The notes: generated by a model not told the origin, from the letters alone. A DNA stretch of 16,793 nucleotides from Neisseriaceae bacterium (GCA_947441745.1 CANEUJ010000021.1:1-16793), one strand, 5' to 3'. Numbered from the stretch's first letter, positions 6,590-16,000 are shown. Program-made: numbers and translations.

Positions 6590-6755
6590 TTAGGGCATGG
6601 ATCCCAGCCTTCGCTGGGATGACGAAAAATGGCACTGGGATGACGATTAAAAAAGCTGTGGCGATGAAATTGAAAAGGTGGTAATGACGAATTTTCTATG
6701 TCATTCCAAACAGAAACATGTTGCTGTTTCGTCACGAGTTTGGAATCATGCTCTA
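6590..6755 (+). repeat. Mosaic inverted-repeat element, copy D
   Basis: This copy is shorter. The left end TTAGGGCATGGATCC and the right end GGAATCATGCTCTAA lack the inner GCAAGG/CTTGC part of the inverted repeat. Palindrome ATCCCAGCCTTCGCTGGGAT and the internal stretch (about 6655-6710, with GAAATTGAAAAGGTGGTAATG) are nearly identical to copy C, so C and D form one subfamily. It lies between the brnTA promoter and the yebC promoter region. Confidence 0.87.
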
Positions 6756-6783
6756 ATATGCCTAACCACCTGTAAACACGTTG

Positions 6784-6792
6784 TGATATAAT
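6784..6792 (+). promoter_or_regulatory. Candidate extended -10 promoter for yebC
   Basis: TGATATAAT fits the extended -10 pattern (TG-N-TATAAT) about 60 nt before the yebC start and just after repeat copy D. No convincing -35 box lies at 17 bp, which extended -10 promoters tolerate. A second weaker option is TTGTGA (6781-6786) with TATATT (6805-6810), 18 bp apart. This is the only promoter-like sequence I see before the long plus-strand cluster. Confidence 0.45.
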
Positions 6793-6853
6793 AACATATT
6801 ATAGTATATTGCCACTTGTTTAGGTGGAGCGTTTTTTGAGGTTTATTAGAAAC

Positions 6854-7585
6854 ATGGCTGGTCATAGTAAATGGGCAAATATTAAGCATCGCAAAGCTGC
6901 CGCAGATGCTAAAAAAAGTAAAATTACAACACGAATGGTTAAAGAAATTACCATTGCTGCAAAAATGGGTGGGGGAGATGTAGCTTCAAATCCACGCTTA
7001 CGTCTGGCAATGGAAAAAGCCCGTGAGAATAACGTGCCAAAAGATAATGTAGAGCGTGCAATCAAACGCGGAACTGGTGAACTAGAGGGCGTAAACTATG
7101 AAGAACTTCGATTTGAAGGCTATGGAATTAATGGTGCTGGAATTATTGTTGATTGCTTGACAGATAATAAAGTTAGAACTGTTGCCGAAGTAAGACATGC
7201 TTTTACCAAGCATGGTGGTAATCTTGGAACTGATGGCTGTGTATCGTTTCAGTTTAAACACTGTGGCCAATTAATTTTTGCTCCAGGAGTTAGCGAAGAT
7301 GCTATTATGGAAGCTGCTCTTGAGTCTGGGGCTGATGATGTAATTAGTGGTGATGATGGTTCATTTGAAGTTATTACACCAGCAAATGATTTTATCGAAG
7401 TTAAAAACGCTCTTGAGTCGCGTGGATTTAAGCCAGCAATTGCTGAGGTGGTAATGAAAGCCGAAAATGAAACGGAGTTATCGGGGGAAGATGCTCTAAA
7501 AATGCAAAAACTATTAGATGCTTTTGATGAGTTAGATGATGTTCAAGATGTTTATACTAATGTGGTTTTGGATATAGAAGAGTAG
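6854..7585 (+). CDS. yebC: YebC/PmpR/TACO1-family protein
   Basis: This 243-residue protein is close to the usual 240-250 of the family. It begins with the invariant MAGHSKWANIKHRKAAADAK and continues with domain-2 features such as NVPKDNVERAIKRGTG and GGNLGTDGCVSFQF. Members were long called transcriptional regulators; more recent work links them to relief of ribosome stalling at difficult peptide sequences such as polyproline. Start 6854 is chosen by family conservation; a GTG at 6824 would add ten non-conserved residues. GAGG (6838-6841) is a somewhat distant ribosome binding site. It heads a cluster rich in translation-quality genes, which fits a ribosome-linked role. Confidence 0.95.
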   Translation: MAGHSKWANIKHRKAAADAKKSKITTRMVKEITIAAKMGGGDVASNPRLRLAMEKARENNVPKDNVERAIKRGTGELEGVNYEELRFEGYGINGAGIIVDCLTDNKVRTVAEVRHAFTKHGGNLGTDGCVSFQFKHCGQLIFAPGVSEDAIMEAALESGADDVISGDDGSFEVITPANDFIEVKNALESRGFKPAIAEVVMKAENETELSGEDALKMQKLLDAFDELDDVQDVYTNVVLDIEE

Positions 7586-7589
7586 TAAA

Positions 7590-8477
7590 ATGGCAAAAAG
7601 CTTTGTACGTAAGTTTATATTTGATAAGCTTCCTATTCGTGGAGCTTATGTGGAATTAACTGATACTTGGCATACTATAGCCACTCAAAAAGAATACCCC
7701 GATGGCATTAGACAGCTTTTGGGTGAATTATTGGTATCAAATATTCTATTAACTACAAATATAAAACTTGAAGGTAAAATTATTGCCCAAATTCAAGATA
7801 ATCCCAAGCTTGATTTATTGGTAAGTGAATGTACCAATAATTTGACTGTTAGAGCAACTTCTAAGTTTTCTGAAGCTAGTCATGAAGACAATCAGATAAG
7901 CTATAGCGATTGTATCGAACAAGGCACTTTAGTAATTAGTATTGACTCAAATAATGATGGAAAACTCTACCAAAGTGTAGTAAGTCTCAACGGTCATAAT
8001 ATAGAAGAAATACTAACTGATTATATGATGCAGTCAGAGCAATTACGTACTATATTTGTAATTGCATATTCACCTGAAAAAATTGTTGGTTTTATGATTC
8101 AACAATTGCCAGATATAGATAAAAGTATGGAAGATGATATAGAACGAGTCTTTTTCTTGGCTCAAACACTCAAACATAATGAATTAATTAAAAACGAAAT
8201 AAATGTAATATTGGGTCGTTTATTTGATGAAGATGATGTGATTCTCTATGAACTAGAAAAGATTCAATTTGGTTGCACTTGTAGCCGTGAACGAGTGTCA
8301 AATATGCTAAGAAGTTTAGGCAAAGAAGAGGCTTTAAGTATAATAGCCGATGAAGGATTAATTAACGTTACTTGTGATTTTTGTAATACTGTATATTCAT
8401 TTGATAGTCAAAATGTAGAAGATATGTTCAAAACATTATGTATTGATATTGAATGCGTGTCGCAGGAAGTGCACTAA
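7590..8477 (+). CDS. hslO: Hsp33 redox-regulated chaperone
   Basis: This 295-residue protein has the length of E. coli Hsp33. The N-terminal chaperone domain includes the conserved stretch PDGIRQLLGELL (residues 37-48). The C-terminal redox switch has all four zinc-binding cysteines in the expected pattern: C229-x-C231 in FGCTCSRERV and C262-x2-C265 in VTCDFCNT. When oxidised, Hsp33 loses zinc, partly unfolds and holds aggregating proteins in the cytoplasm. It starts 4 nt after the yebC stop, so the two are probably coupled; the ribosome binding site (AGAAGAG) lies within the end of yebC. Two further cysteines near the C-terminus (C284 and C289) are outside the motif. Confidence 0.95.
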   Translation: MAKSFVRKFIFDKLPIRGAYVELTDTWHTIATQKEYPDGIRQLLGELLVSNILLTTNIKLEGKIIAQIQDNPKLDLLVSECTNNLTVRATSKFSEASHEDNQISYSDCIEQGTLVISIDSNNDGKLYQSVVSLNGHNIEEILTDYMMQSEQLRTIFVIAYSPEKIVGFMIQQLPDIDKSMEDDIERVFFLAQTLKHNELIKNEINVILGRLFDEDDVILYELEKIQFGCTCSRERVSNMLRSLGKEEALSIIADEGLINVTCDFCNTVYSFDSQNVEDMFKTLCIDIECVSQEVH

Positions 8478-8486
8478 AGGAAAAAT

Positions 8487-9833
8487 ATGTCAAGCTCCAA
8501 ACCAACAATAGCATTAGTAGGTCGACCTAATGTAGGCAAATCTACGCTATTTAATCGTTTAACCAAAAGCCGTGATGCACTTGTTGCTGATATGCCAGGT
8601 CTCACTCGTGATCGCCATTATGGGGCGGCAAATCAAGGTAAACGCCATTATTTATTGATTGATACTGGTGGGTTTGAGCCACTTATTGATAGTGGGATTA
8701 TGTATCAAATGGCACGCCAAACGGAACAGGCAATGGCTGAATCTGATGCCGTTGTATTCTTGGTAGATGGTAAGGGTGGAATTACACCACAAGATAAAGT
8801 AATTGCTAATAAACTTCGTATGCTTGATAAACCAGTGTATATCGCAATTAATAAAGTTGAAGGTGTTGATAAAGCTATTGCTATAAGTGATTTTTATGAG
8901 CTAGGTCTTCCAAATCTATATCCAATTTCATCTAGTCATGGTGAGGGTGTGTTTGACCTTATACACCAAGTCTTAAGTAATTTTCCAATAACTAATGAAG
9001 AAGATGCTGAAGAAGGTATAACCTTCGCTGTTGTTGGGCGTCCTAATGTTGGTAAATCAACTCTAGTTAATGCTATGCTTGGTGAAGATAGAGTAATTGC
9101 ATTTGATGAATCAGGAACAACAAGAGATAGTATTAATATCTCTTTTGAGAAATATGGACAACAATATACCATAATAGATACAGCAGGTATCCGCCGTAAG
9201 GGTAAGGTTGAAGATAAAATTGAGAAATTCTCAGTATTAAAAGCAATACAAGCAATTAGTGATGCTAATGTGGTGGTGCTGGTTTTGGATGCTCAATTAG
9301 ATATCGCGGAACAAGATGCAACTATTGTTGGTTATGCTCTTGAGGCTGGTAAATCAATTGTAGTTGTTATCAATAAATGGGATAATCTAAACGAAGAACA
9401 AAGAGAAACAGTAAAAGCTGATATGAAACGTAAGCTTCAGTTTTTGGATTTTGCCCAGTTTAATTATATTTCGGCACTCCATAAAAAAGGTATTGGAGAA
9501 GTATTTAAGTCAATCAATCAAGCTTATACTTCGGCTTTTATGAAGCTACCAACTCCAAAATTAACTCGTATTTTGCAAGAAGCAATAAGCCGCCAACCTC
9601 CAGTATACAAGGGGCAATTTAGACCCAAAATGCGTTATGCCCATCAAGGTGGCATGAATCCACCAACTATTATTATTCATGGTAATAGTTTAGAAAATGT
9701 GGCTAAGTCGTATACTAAGTATCTTGAGCGTTCATTTAGAAAAGTATTTGACCTAATTGGTACTCCACTTAGGATAGATTATAAAACTAGCGAAAATCCA
9801 TTTGAGGGTAGGGCTAAGAAAGTAGAGAGATAA
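8487..9833 (+). CDS. der: Ribosome-assembly GTPase Der (EngA)
   Basis: This 448-residue protein has the two tandem G domains unique to Der. Domain 1 has GRPNVGKS (residues 12-19), DTGG (59-62) and NKVE (122-125). Domain 2 has GRPNVGKS (184-191), DTAG followed by IRRKGK (231-240) and NKWD (296-299). The C-terminal KH-like domain ends with the usual SENPFEGRAKK-type basic tail. Der binds the 50S subunit during its assembly and is generally essential. AAGGA (8477-8481), overlapping the hslO stop, is a good ribosome binding site with a 5-nt spacer. All nucleotide-binding motifs are intact. Its position directly before hfq is the betaproteobacterial arrangement. Confidence 0.97.
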   Translation: MSSSKPTIALVGRPNVGKSTLFNRLTKSRDALVADMPGLTRDRHYGAANQGKRHYLLIDTGGFEPLIDSGIMYQMARQTEQAMAESDAVVFLVDGKGGITPQDKVIANKLRMLDKPVYIAINKVEGVDKAIAISDFYELGLPNLYPISSSHGEGVFDLIHQVLSNFPITNEEDAEEGITFAVVGRPNVGKSTLVNAMLGEDRVIAFDESGTTRDSINISFEKYGQQYTIIDTAGIRRKGKVEDKIEKFSVLKAIQAISDANVVVLVLDAQLDIAEQDATIVGYALEAGKSIVVVINKWDNLNEEQRETVKADMKRKLQFLDFAQFNYISALHKKGIGEVFKSINQAYTSAFMKLPTPKLTRILQEAISRQPPVYKGQFRPKMRYAHQGGMNPPTIIIHGNSLENVAKSYTKYLERSFRKVFDLIGTPLRIDYKTSENPFEGRAKKVER

Positions 9834-9839
9834 GAAATT

Positions 9840-10073
9840 ATGAATAAACAAAATCTTCAAGATCATTATTTAGACCAACTACAACACCAAGAGGTTTTGG
9901 TATCAATATACTTAATTAATGGTATAAAACTATCAGGTGTAGTAGCATCTTTTGATCAATACGTAGTATTACTAAAAGATAATAAAAGTACTATGGATCA
10001 ATTAATTTATAAGCATGCAATTTCAACAATTGTTCCTAGCAAGACAAATATTAATATAACGATTGGTGAATAA
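9840..10073 (+). CDS. hfq: RNA chaperone Hfq, divergent
   Basis: This is a 77-residue Sm-like protein. Sm1 is visible as VSIYLINGIKLSGVVASFDQYVVLLK (residues 21-46, counted from M1) and Sm2 as YKHAISTIVPS (57-67). Proximal-face residues are kept (Q7, D8, K58, H59; E. coli Q8, D9, K56, H57), as are distal-face residues Y24, G28, I29, K30 and L31. Two features are unusual. The rim motif RRER of E. coli Hfq (16-19) is QHQE here (15-18), removing all rim arginines. The loop between LLK and YKH is three residues longer than usual (DNKSTMDQLI against NTVSQMV). The C-terminal tail is short, about ten residues after VPS. It should form the usual hexamer, but rim-dependent sRNA-mRNA annealing may differ. 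It starts 6 nt after der. Confidence 0.93.
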   Translation: MNKQNLQDHYLDQLQHQEVLVSIYLINGIKLSGVVASFDQYVVLLKDNKSTMDQLIYKHAISTIVPSKTNINITIGE

Positions 10074-10075
10074 AT

Positions 10076-11206
10076 ATTCAAACTAAAATTATTTTAGTAT
10101 GCGTAAACCTAAAACAGGATAAAGACTTTGACGAGTTGGTTTTAGAGGGTACTGCTTTAGTTGAGTCAGCAGGGTATACCATTTGTGAGACTATGACTCT
10201 TAATCGCAAAACGGTTGATAATAGGTTGTTTATTGGTAGTGGAAAAGCTGAAGAACTAAAAACTTTAAGAGAAATGACTGAGTCTAAGGTAATTGTTATT
10301 AATCATAACTTAAGCTCAGTACAAGAGCGAAATCTTGAGGTTATGATGGGGGTTCCAGTTATTGATCGTACTCGCTTGATATTAGATATATTTGCCGCTA
10401 GAGTTAAAGGTAAAGAAGGTATTATACAAGTAGAACTTGCAGTACAAACGCATCAGTTATCACGTCTGGTTCGTCGTTGGAGTCATTTGGAGCGACAACG
10501 AGGCGGTATTGGGGTTCGTGGTGGGCCAGGTGAAACTCAGATAGAGCTAGATAAAAGGATGATTGCCAAACGAATAGAAGCCTTGAAGCTTGATTTGATA
10601 GCGGCGGTTAAACAAAGGGTTACTCAAAGAAAAGCACGGCTAAAAAGAGATATTTTTTCAATATCAATTGTTGGGTATACTAATGCTGGAAAATCTACTT
10701 TGTTTAATGCAATAACTAAGTCGAAAGTATATGCAGAAAATAGATTATTTGCAACATTAGAGACTACGTCGCGGAAGCTTTTTATTGAAGCTCAGGGGGA
10801 ATTAGTTATCTCAGATACTGTGGGGTTTATTCGTGATTTACCTCATACATTGGTTGCAGCGTTTAGAGCAACATTAGAAGAGACAGTACATGCTAATTTA
10901 TTACTTCATGTAGTAGATGTATCCCATGCTATAAAAGAACGTCAGATTGAAGATGTTAATGTTGTCTTAAAAGAAATTAAGGCAAGTGGAATACCAGAAC
11001 TTTTAGTTTATAATAAAATTGATCTTAAGTGTGGGATGAAACCGCGGATAGAGTATGCTCATAGTGGTGAACCAATAGCAGTATATTTAAGTGCTACCAA
11101 AATGAAAGGCCTTAATTTATTAAATCAAGCAATTATAGAGAAAAAATTATGGATACAACAACAAAGTGAAACACAGGATGCCCCATATGAACCGTGGAAA
11201 AACTAA
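10076..11206 (+). CDS. hflX: Ribosome-associated GTPase HflX (non-ATG start)
   Basis: The N-terminal HflX domain carries the signature GGIGVRGGPGETQIELDKR and is followed by a G domain with GYTNAGKS, DTVGFIRDLPH and YNKIDL (about residues 200-207, 247-257 and 312-317, counted from an ATT at 10076). HflX splits stalled or hibernating 70S ribosomes under stress. The first ordinary start codon is a TTG at 10136, but the frame is open back to 10070 and encodes IILVCVNLKQDKDFDEL. This aligns with the first beta strand of HflX (E. coli AVLVHIYFTQDKD), so the coding region clearly extends upstream. No ATG, GTG or TTG is available there, so I placed the start at ATT 10076, preceded by GGTGA (10065-10069); this exact codon is uncertain. 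The frame ends within the start region of hflK (20-nt overlap). Confidence 0.85.
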   Translation: MQTKIILVCVNLKQDKDFDELVLEGTALVESAGYTICETMTLNRKTVDNRLFIGSGKAEELKTLREMTESKVIVINHNLSSVQERNLEVMMGVPVIDRTRLILDIFAARVKGKEGIIQVELAVQTHQLSRLVRRWSHLERQRGGIGVRGGPGETQIELDKRMIAKRIEALKLDLIAAVKQRVTQRKARLKRDIFSISIVGYTNAGKSTLFNAITKSKVYAENRLFATLETTSRKLFIEAQGELVISDTVGFIRDLPHTLVAAFRATLEETVHANLLLHVVDVSHAIKERQIEDVNVVLKEIKASGIPELLVYNKIDLKCGMKPRIEYAHSGEPIAVYLSATKMKGLNLLNQAIIEKKLWIQQQSETQDAPYEPWKN

Positions 11207-12254
11207 TCCCAAAACACTAAAAGGTATTGATAGAGTCGTAGAACGGCTTAATCAAAAGATTGCACGTATACTTGGTAAAAATGGTGGGCATAAACAACCG
11301 TTACCTAAAAAAACTACAAATTTTACTTTTAGTATAGTGATTTTTTGTTGTTCTTTAATACTATGGATTACTACAGGGTTTTATTATTTAAATGAACATC
11401 AGTTTGGCATTGTTCTAAATCTTGGTAAGATTGCTAGTGTAGAAAAAGGTATTAAGGTTGGTTTTACGGCACCATATCCATTTGGGGATATTGCAGTATT
11501 GAGCTCTGATGTTAGTAATTTTATCGATTTTTCTAATTTATCTCAAACTACCCCAACTGTTTTAAGTCGTGATTTGGGCATGATTAAAGTTGATGGTAAA
11601 TTTAATTATCAGATTCAGGAACCAAGCCTATTATTTCAAAATATACTTCAAAAACAAAATAATATGGATATATATGTAAGTATATTAGTGCAAAATGAAT
11701 TACGTAATTATTTTAGCAAAAAATTAGAAAGTGAAATTTTAAAAGAAAATCTAACTATTGTAGCTGGTGAAGTGAAAGACGGTGTAAACCAAAAGATATC
11801 AGCTTATGGTATAAAAATAATTAAGTTAAATATTAGCTCGCTTAAAGATTATCAAGTTAAATCAGAATCAAGAGTCGTAATGAATGTTTCTGAATCTATA
11901 CCATTAACTAATAGATTACTTCAAAGTGCAAATGAATACCATCAAAATACTATTAGTGAGACCAAAAACCAAATAGCAGAATTTAGAGAGTTATTGCCAG
12001 AGTATCAAAAAAACCCTGAGAGCGTGGTAGAAAGGTTATATTTTGAAACCCAAAATGCTATTCCTTCAAATTATTCCTATCCGCTGCTAAATATGAATTT
12101 AGAAGAATTAATCATGTTAGATAAGCCATTGCCTGATAGAGTTGCTTCTGCCTCAAATAGAGAGCGTCATTTTGATAGGACTGTTAATCGTACACGTAGT
12201 ATTAATATTGTTGACGATTACTCAGCAGAACAATCAAGTGGGGAACAAAAATAA
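11187..12254 (+). CDS. hflK: HflK, SPFH-domain regulator of FtsH
   Basis: This 355-residue protein has a short cytoplasmic N-terminus, one membrane helix (about 46-68, FTFSIVIFCCSLILWITTG) and a periplasmic SPFH/band-7 domain starting at HQFGIVLNLGKIASVEKG. The segment FRELLPEYQKNPESVVERLY and the following ETQ match the conserved HflK C-terminal region. With HflC it forms a large ring-like cage that encloses the membrane protease FtsH. ATG 11187 is preferred because AGGA (11175-11178) sits 8 nt upstream; GTG 11166 and ATG 11178 are in-frame alternatives. The glycine-rich N-terminus of many HflK proteins is only weakly present, and the helical region before FRELL lacks the usual alanine/glutamate-rich repeats. 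Confidence 0.92.
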   Translation: MNRGKTNPKTLKGIDRVVERLNQKIARILGKNGGHKQPLPKKTTNFTFSIVIFCCSLILWITTGFYYLNEHQFGIVLNLGKIASVEKGIKVGFTAPYPFGDIAVLSSDVSNFIDFSNLSQTTPTVLSRDLGMIKVDGKFNYQIQEPSLLFQNILQKQNNMDIYVSILVQNELRNYFSKKLESEILKENLTIVAGEVKDGVNQKISAYGIKIIKLNISSLKDYQVKSESRVVMNVSESIPLTNRLLQSANEYHQNTISETKNQIAEFRELLPEYQKNPESVVERLYFETQNAIPSNYSYPLLNMNLEELIMLDKPLPDRVASASNRERHFDRTVNRTRSINIVDDYSAEQSSGEQK

Positions 12255-12994
12255 TGCCGACTAATTATGTTAAGAAAATTGTGGTTTTGGTTTTGCTTAG
12301 TATCATTATATTAACTTTAGGTACTATTAGTATTGATGAACGCGAAAATGTAATTGTTACTAATATATTTACCAAAAAAGAGTTAGTATTAACTCCTGGG
12401 CTTCACTTTACTTGGCCAATGGTAGAGCAAGTTAGCTATATATTTATGAATAAACGCGATGGGTTATTCACGGTCAATCTCCCTTTTAATGATACCGCTA
12501 AAGCTGAAATAAGTGTCGCAATACAATGGCAAGTACTTAATCCCCAAACTTATTTGGCGGTTAACGAAAGCTTTCATAAAATGTTAGCCAATAAAGTTAC
12601 CAAAATTATAGAGTCCCGCATAAAAACTACTGATTTATTTACATTTAATCAGCTAAGTGATTTGATTAGTGAGCCAATTGTAGAAAACGATTTGGGGATA
12701 AAAATTATAAATATTTCACTTAATCAGTTAAAAGTAGATCCTAGTAGTGTTAAAATGCCAGCTCAAATTATTACTGAGAGCTCAGTAGTTTATAAGCCTC
12801 AGATATCAATAGAATCGGCGTATTATCAGACACAAATCTTAAAATTAAATACCGATTTAAAACAAGCACAAATGTATCAATCACTTAGTAATACTGAATC
12901 AAGCTTTTATAGATTTTTTCGAAAATTACAAGTTTATAAAATGAATGCAAGATCAAAAAGTGATCTTCCGCCAATTGAAGATTTATATAAATAA
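12254..12994 (+). CDS. hflC: HflC, SPFH-domain regulator of FtsH (short form)
   Basis: This 246-residue protein has an N-terminal membrane helix (residues 8-25) and a band-7 domain opening with the relaxed ERENVIVTNIF. It closes with ESSFYRFFRKLQVYK (215-229), the counterpart of the DPDFYAFxRSLxAY motif of HflC. The helical stretch between (about 172-214) is short and lacks the alanine-, arginine- and glutamate-rich coiled coil of typical HflC (about 290-330 residues in total), so the protein is unusually small. The start codon overlaps the hflK stop by one base (TAATG), implying coupled translation and matching stoichiometry of the HflKC complex. Identity rests on its position after hflK and on the conserved ends; the middle is highly divergent. 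Confidence 0.88.
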   Translation: MPTNYVKKIVVLVLLSIIILTLGTISIDERENVIVTNIFTKKELVLTPGLHFTWPMVEQVSYIFMNKRDGLFTVNLPFNDTAKAEISVAIQWQVLNPQTYLAVNESFHKMLANKVTKIIESRIKTTDLFTFNQLSDLISEPIVENDLGIKIINISLNQLKVDPSSVKMPAQIITESSVVYKPQISIESAYYQTQILKLNTDLKQAQMYQSLSNTESSFYRFFRKLQVYKMNARSKSDLPPIEDLYK

Positions 12995-13014
12995 GAAAGT
13001 TTAAAAGCTAAGTT

Positions 13015-16000
13015 ATGGATTTAAAGGCTTTATTACGACGTCCAATTTTAGCAACAGTAATTTCATTAATTATTACTTTGTGTGGTACGGTAGCATTATT
13101 TAATCTACCAGTTAGTCAGTTTCCTGATATTTCACCACCATCAATTCAAATTAATGCATCCTACCCAGGTGCTAATGCTGAGACTGCCGCACGTGTTGTT
13201 GCTGCTCAAATTGAAAATCAATTAAATGGGGTTTCAGGGCTAACCTATATGGCTACTTCAACCTCTTCAATTGGTAATGTTAATATTACTCTTACTTATG
13301 ATGTAGGTACTGACTTAAACTATGCAATTAATGAAGTATTAAATCGTCTATATGCGGCAATGCCTCTTTTGCCAAGTGTAGTACAAAGAATGGGGGTTAC
13401 TGCCAGAAAAAGCTCTCCCGATATGTTACTCTTAGCATCGTTTTATGCTGATCCATATCTTGATCCTAAATTTGTTAGTAATTATCTACAACGTACGGTT
13501 CAGAATGATTTATTACTTTTACCTTCAGTTGGAACCGTTAATATTTTGGGTAGTGGTTCATACGCTATACGAATTTGGTTAGATCCAAACAAAATGCAGC
13601 GTTATGGTATCACTGTTAATGATTTACAAAATGTAATTAAAGATCAGAATGTAGAAACTTTTATCGGACGATCCAATGGTTCTCCTGGATCTAAGGGAAA
13701 TAATTTAGTACTCAATCTCAAGGGTAATGAAATGTATAGTACCCCTGAGCAGTTTGCTAAGATGGTTATTTTAAATAATAATGCCCAGAGGGTTCTTGTA
13801 AAGGATATTGCACGTGTTGAATTAGGCTCAATTTCTTATACTACTGTAGCTGAAGTAAATTTTAGGGATAAGAAAAATAAATTTAACCACTATCCATGTA
13901 ATGTAATGCAAATATTCCTACAACCAGGAGCTAATCAACTTGCAGCCAAAAAACAAATTATTGATAGACTAAATCAAGATGCGGTAAGCTTCCCTAAAGG
14001 GTTGTCTTATCGTGTAACAATTGATAATTCAAAATTTGTATCAGCATCTGTCAAAAATGTACAAGATACTCTTTTAATAGCATTTGCTCTTGTTGGAATA
14101 ATTATATTTTTATTTTTACAAAACTGGAGGGCGAGTGTTATTGCAATTTGTTCAATACCAGTATCAATTATAGGTACTATGGCATGTCTTTATGTATTTA
14201 ATTTTAGCCTTAATACACTTAGTCTTTTTGCGATGGTTTTAGCTATTGGGATTGTAGTTGATGATGCCATTGTAATTGTAGAAAATATTGAACGTTTAAG
14301 AAATGAAAATCCAAATCTACCTTTGATAAAAGTAGTTGCTATGACATTAGAAGAGGTGTTTGGAGCTGTTCTTGCAATTGTTTTGGTATTAAGTGTAGTA
14401 TTTATACCAGCAATGGGACTAAAAGGTCTAAGTGGTAATATGTATCGACAGTTTGCGGTTACTATTGCTTGTGCTGTAGTTTTATCTGGTGTTTGTGCAC
14501 TTACCTTTACCCCTGCTATAAGTACTTTGATTTTAAAAAATGTAGTGCATAAAGTGAAACATAATAACTGGTTTGATCGTGGGTTTGAAAAAGTAACTGA
14601 TTTTTATGTGAGAATTGCTACATTTTTTGTTCGTCATACCAAGCTTGCTTTTGGTTTATGGATATTGTTATTTGCTATGACAATTGGTTTATTCAAATTG
14701 GTGCCTACAGGGTTTGTACCAAATGAAGATCAAGGGCTAATTTTTGCAACTATAAACCTACCATCTTCTTCAAGCCTTAATGATACTAATATTAAAGTTC
14801 ATGGAATTATTGAAAAATTAACTAAAAACCCTGCGATTGATTCGGTTATTAGTGTTGCAGGTTTTGATTTTCTTGATTCGGGTAATCAAAAAACCTATGC
14901 GGCTTCATTCTTTATTAGTCTTGCTGATTGGGATAAACGCCATGGTAAGGGAAGTGATGCCGATAGTATAATAAAAACTCTAAATATACTAGGTATGAAT
15001 AATCCTGGTATGTCAGTTCGAGCTTTTAATCAACCAACTATCAGGGGGCTAAGTACAACTGGTGGTGTCGAGTTTTATCTTGAGGATCGAGTTAATGGTG
15101 ATACGCATAAGTTACAAGAGACTGGTCAAGCTCTTATTGAAAAACTAAAAAAACACAAAGAAGTTGGTATGGCGTTTCAGACTTTGGATACTAATGTTAT
15201 GGAAATATCTATTGTTCCTGATTTTGCAATGGCAACGTTTTATGGGGTTGATATAAATAACTTATATAGTGCAATTCAAACTATCTATAGTAATAATAAC
15301 GTGAATTATGCCTATATTATGCAAGGTCTAGTTTGGGTGATTATGCAAGCAGATTATCAATTTAGAACAACCGTTGATAATTTGCGTAATGTATATGTGA
15401 AAGGAGCTAGTACTGCAGCCTCGAATCACTTTGGTAATAGTAGTATGATTCCAGTTGCAAGTGTAGTAAAAGTGAATAATATCCGTGATGCTCAAGTTAT
15501 TCAGCGGTTTAATGGCTATATGGCAACTAAAGTTACTGCTATGCCGTCTCCAGGTCATTCATTTGGAGATGTGATGAAAGTTATTGTTACTGAAGTAGGT
15601 AGTGTTCCAAAAGCTTATAACTATGATTGGTTTGGGACTAGTTATCAGTTGACTTTATCACAAAAAACCTCAGCTTTTGCATTTGTATTCTCTATAATAA
15701 TGATATATCTTGTATTGTCAGCTTTATATGAAATGTGGCGTTTGCCTCTTGTGGTAATGATGGGGATTCCTTTTGCTTTATTTGGAGCCGCTGTGATATT
15801 GTTCTTCACGGGTAAACAAAATGATTTATACTTTCAAATTAGTTTACTAGCATTATTAGGATTATCAGCCAAAAATATAATCTTATTGGTTGAGTTTTCA
15901 TTGCAGTATTTTAGAGCTGGTAATTCTGTAGAAGAAAGTGCTATATATGCTTTGAAACAAAGGTTTCGCCCAATTGTAATGACATCAATGTGTTTTATTT

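Noticed and set aside
6824..6853. A longer N-terminus for YebC from GTG 6824.
   Set aside because: The family starts at MAGHSKWANIKHRK; the extra residues are not conserved and the GAGG site lies between the two starts.
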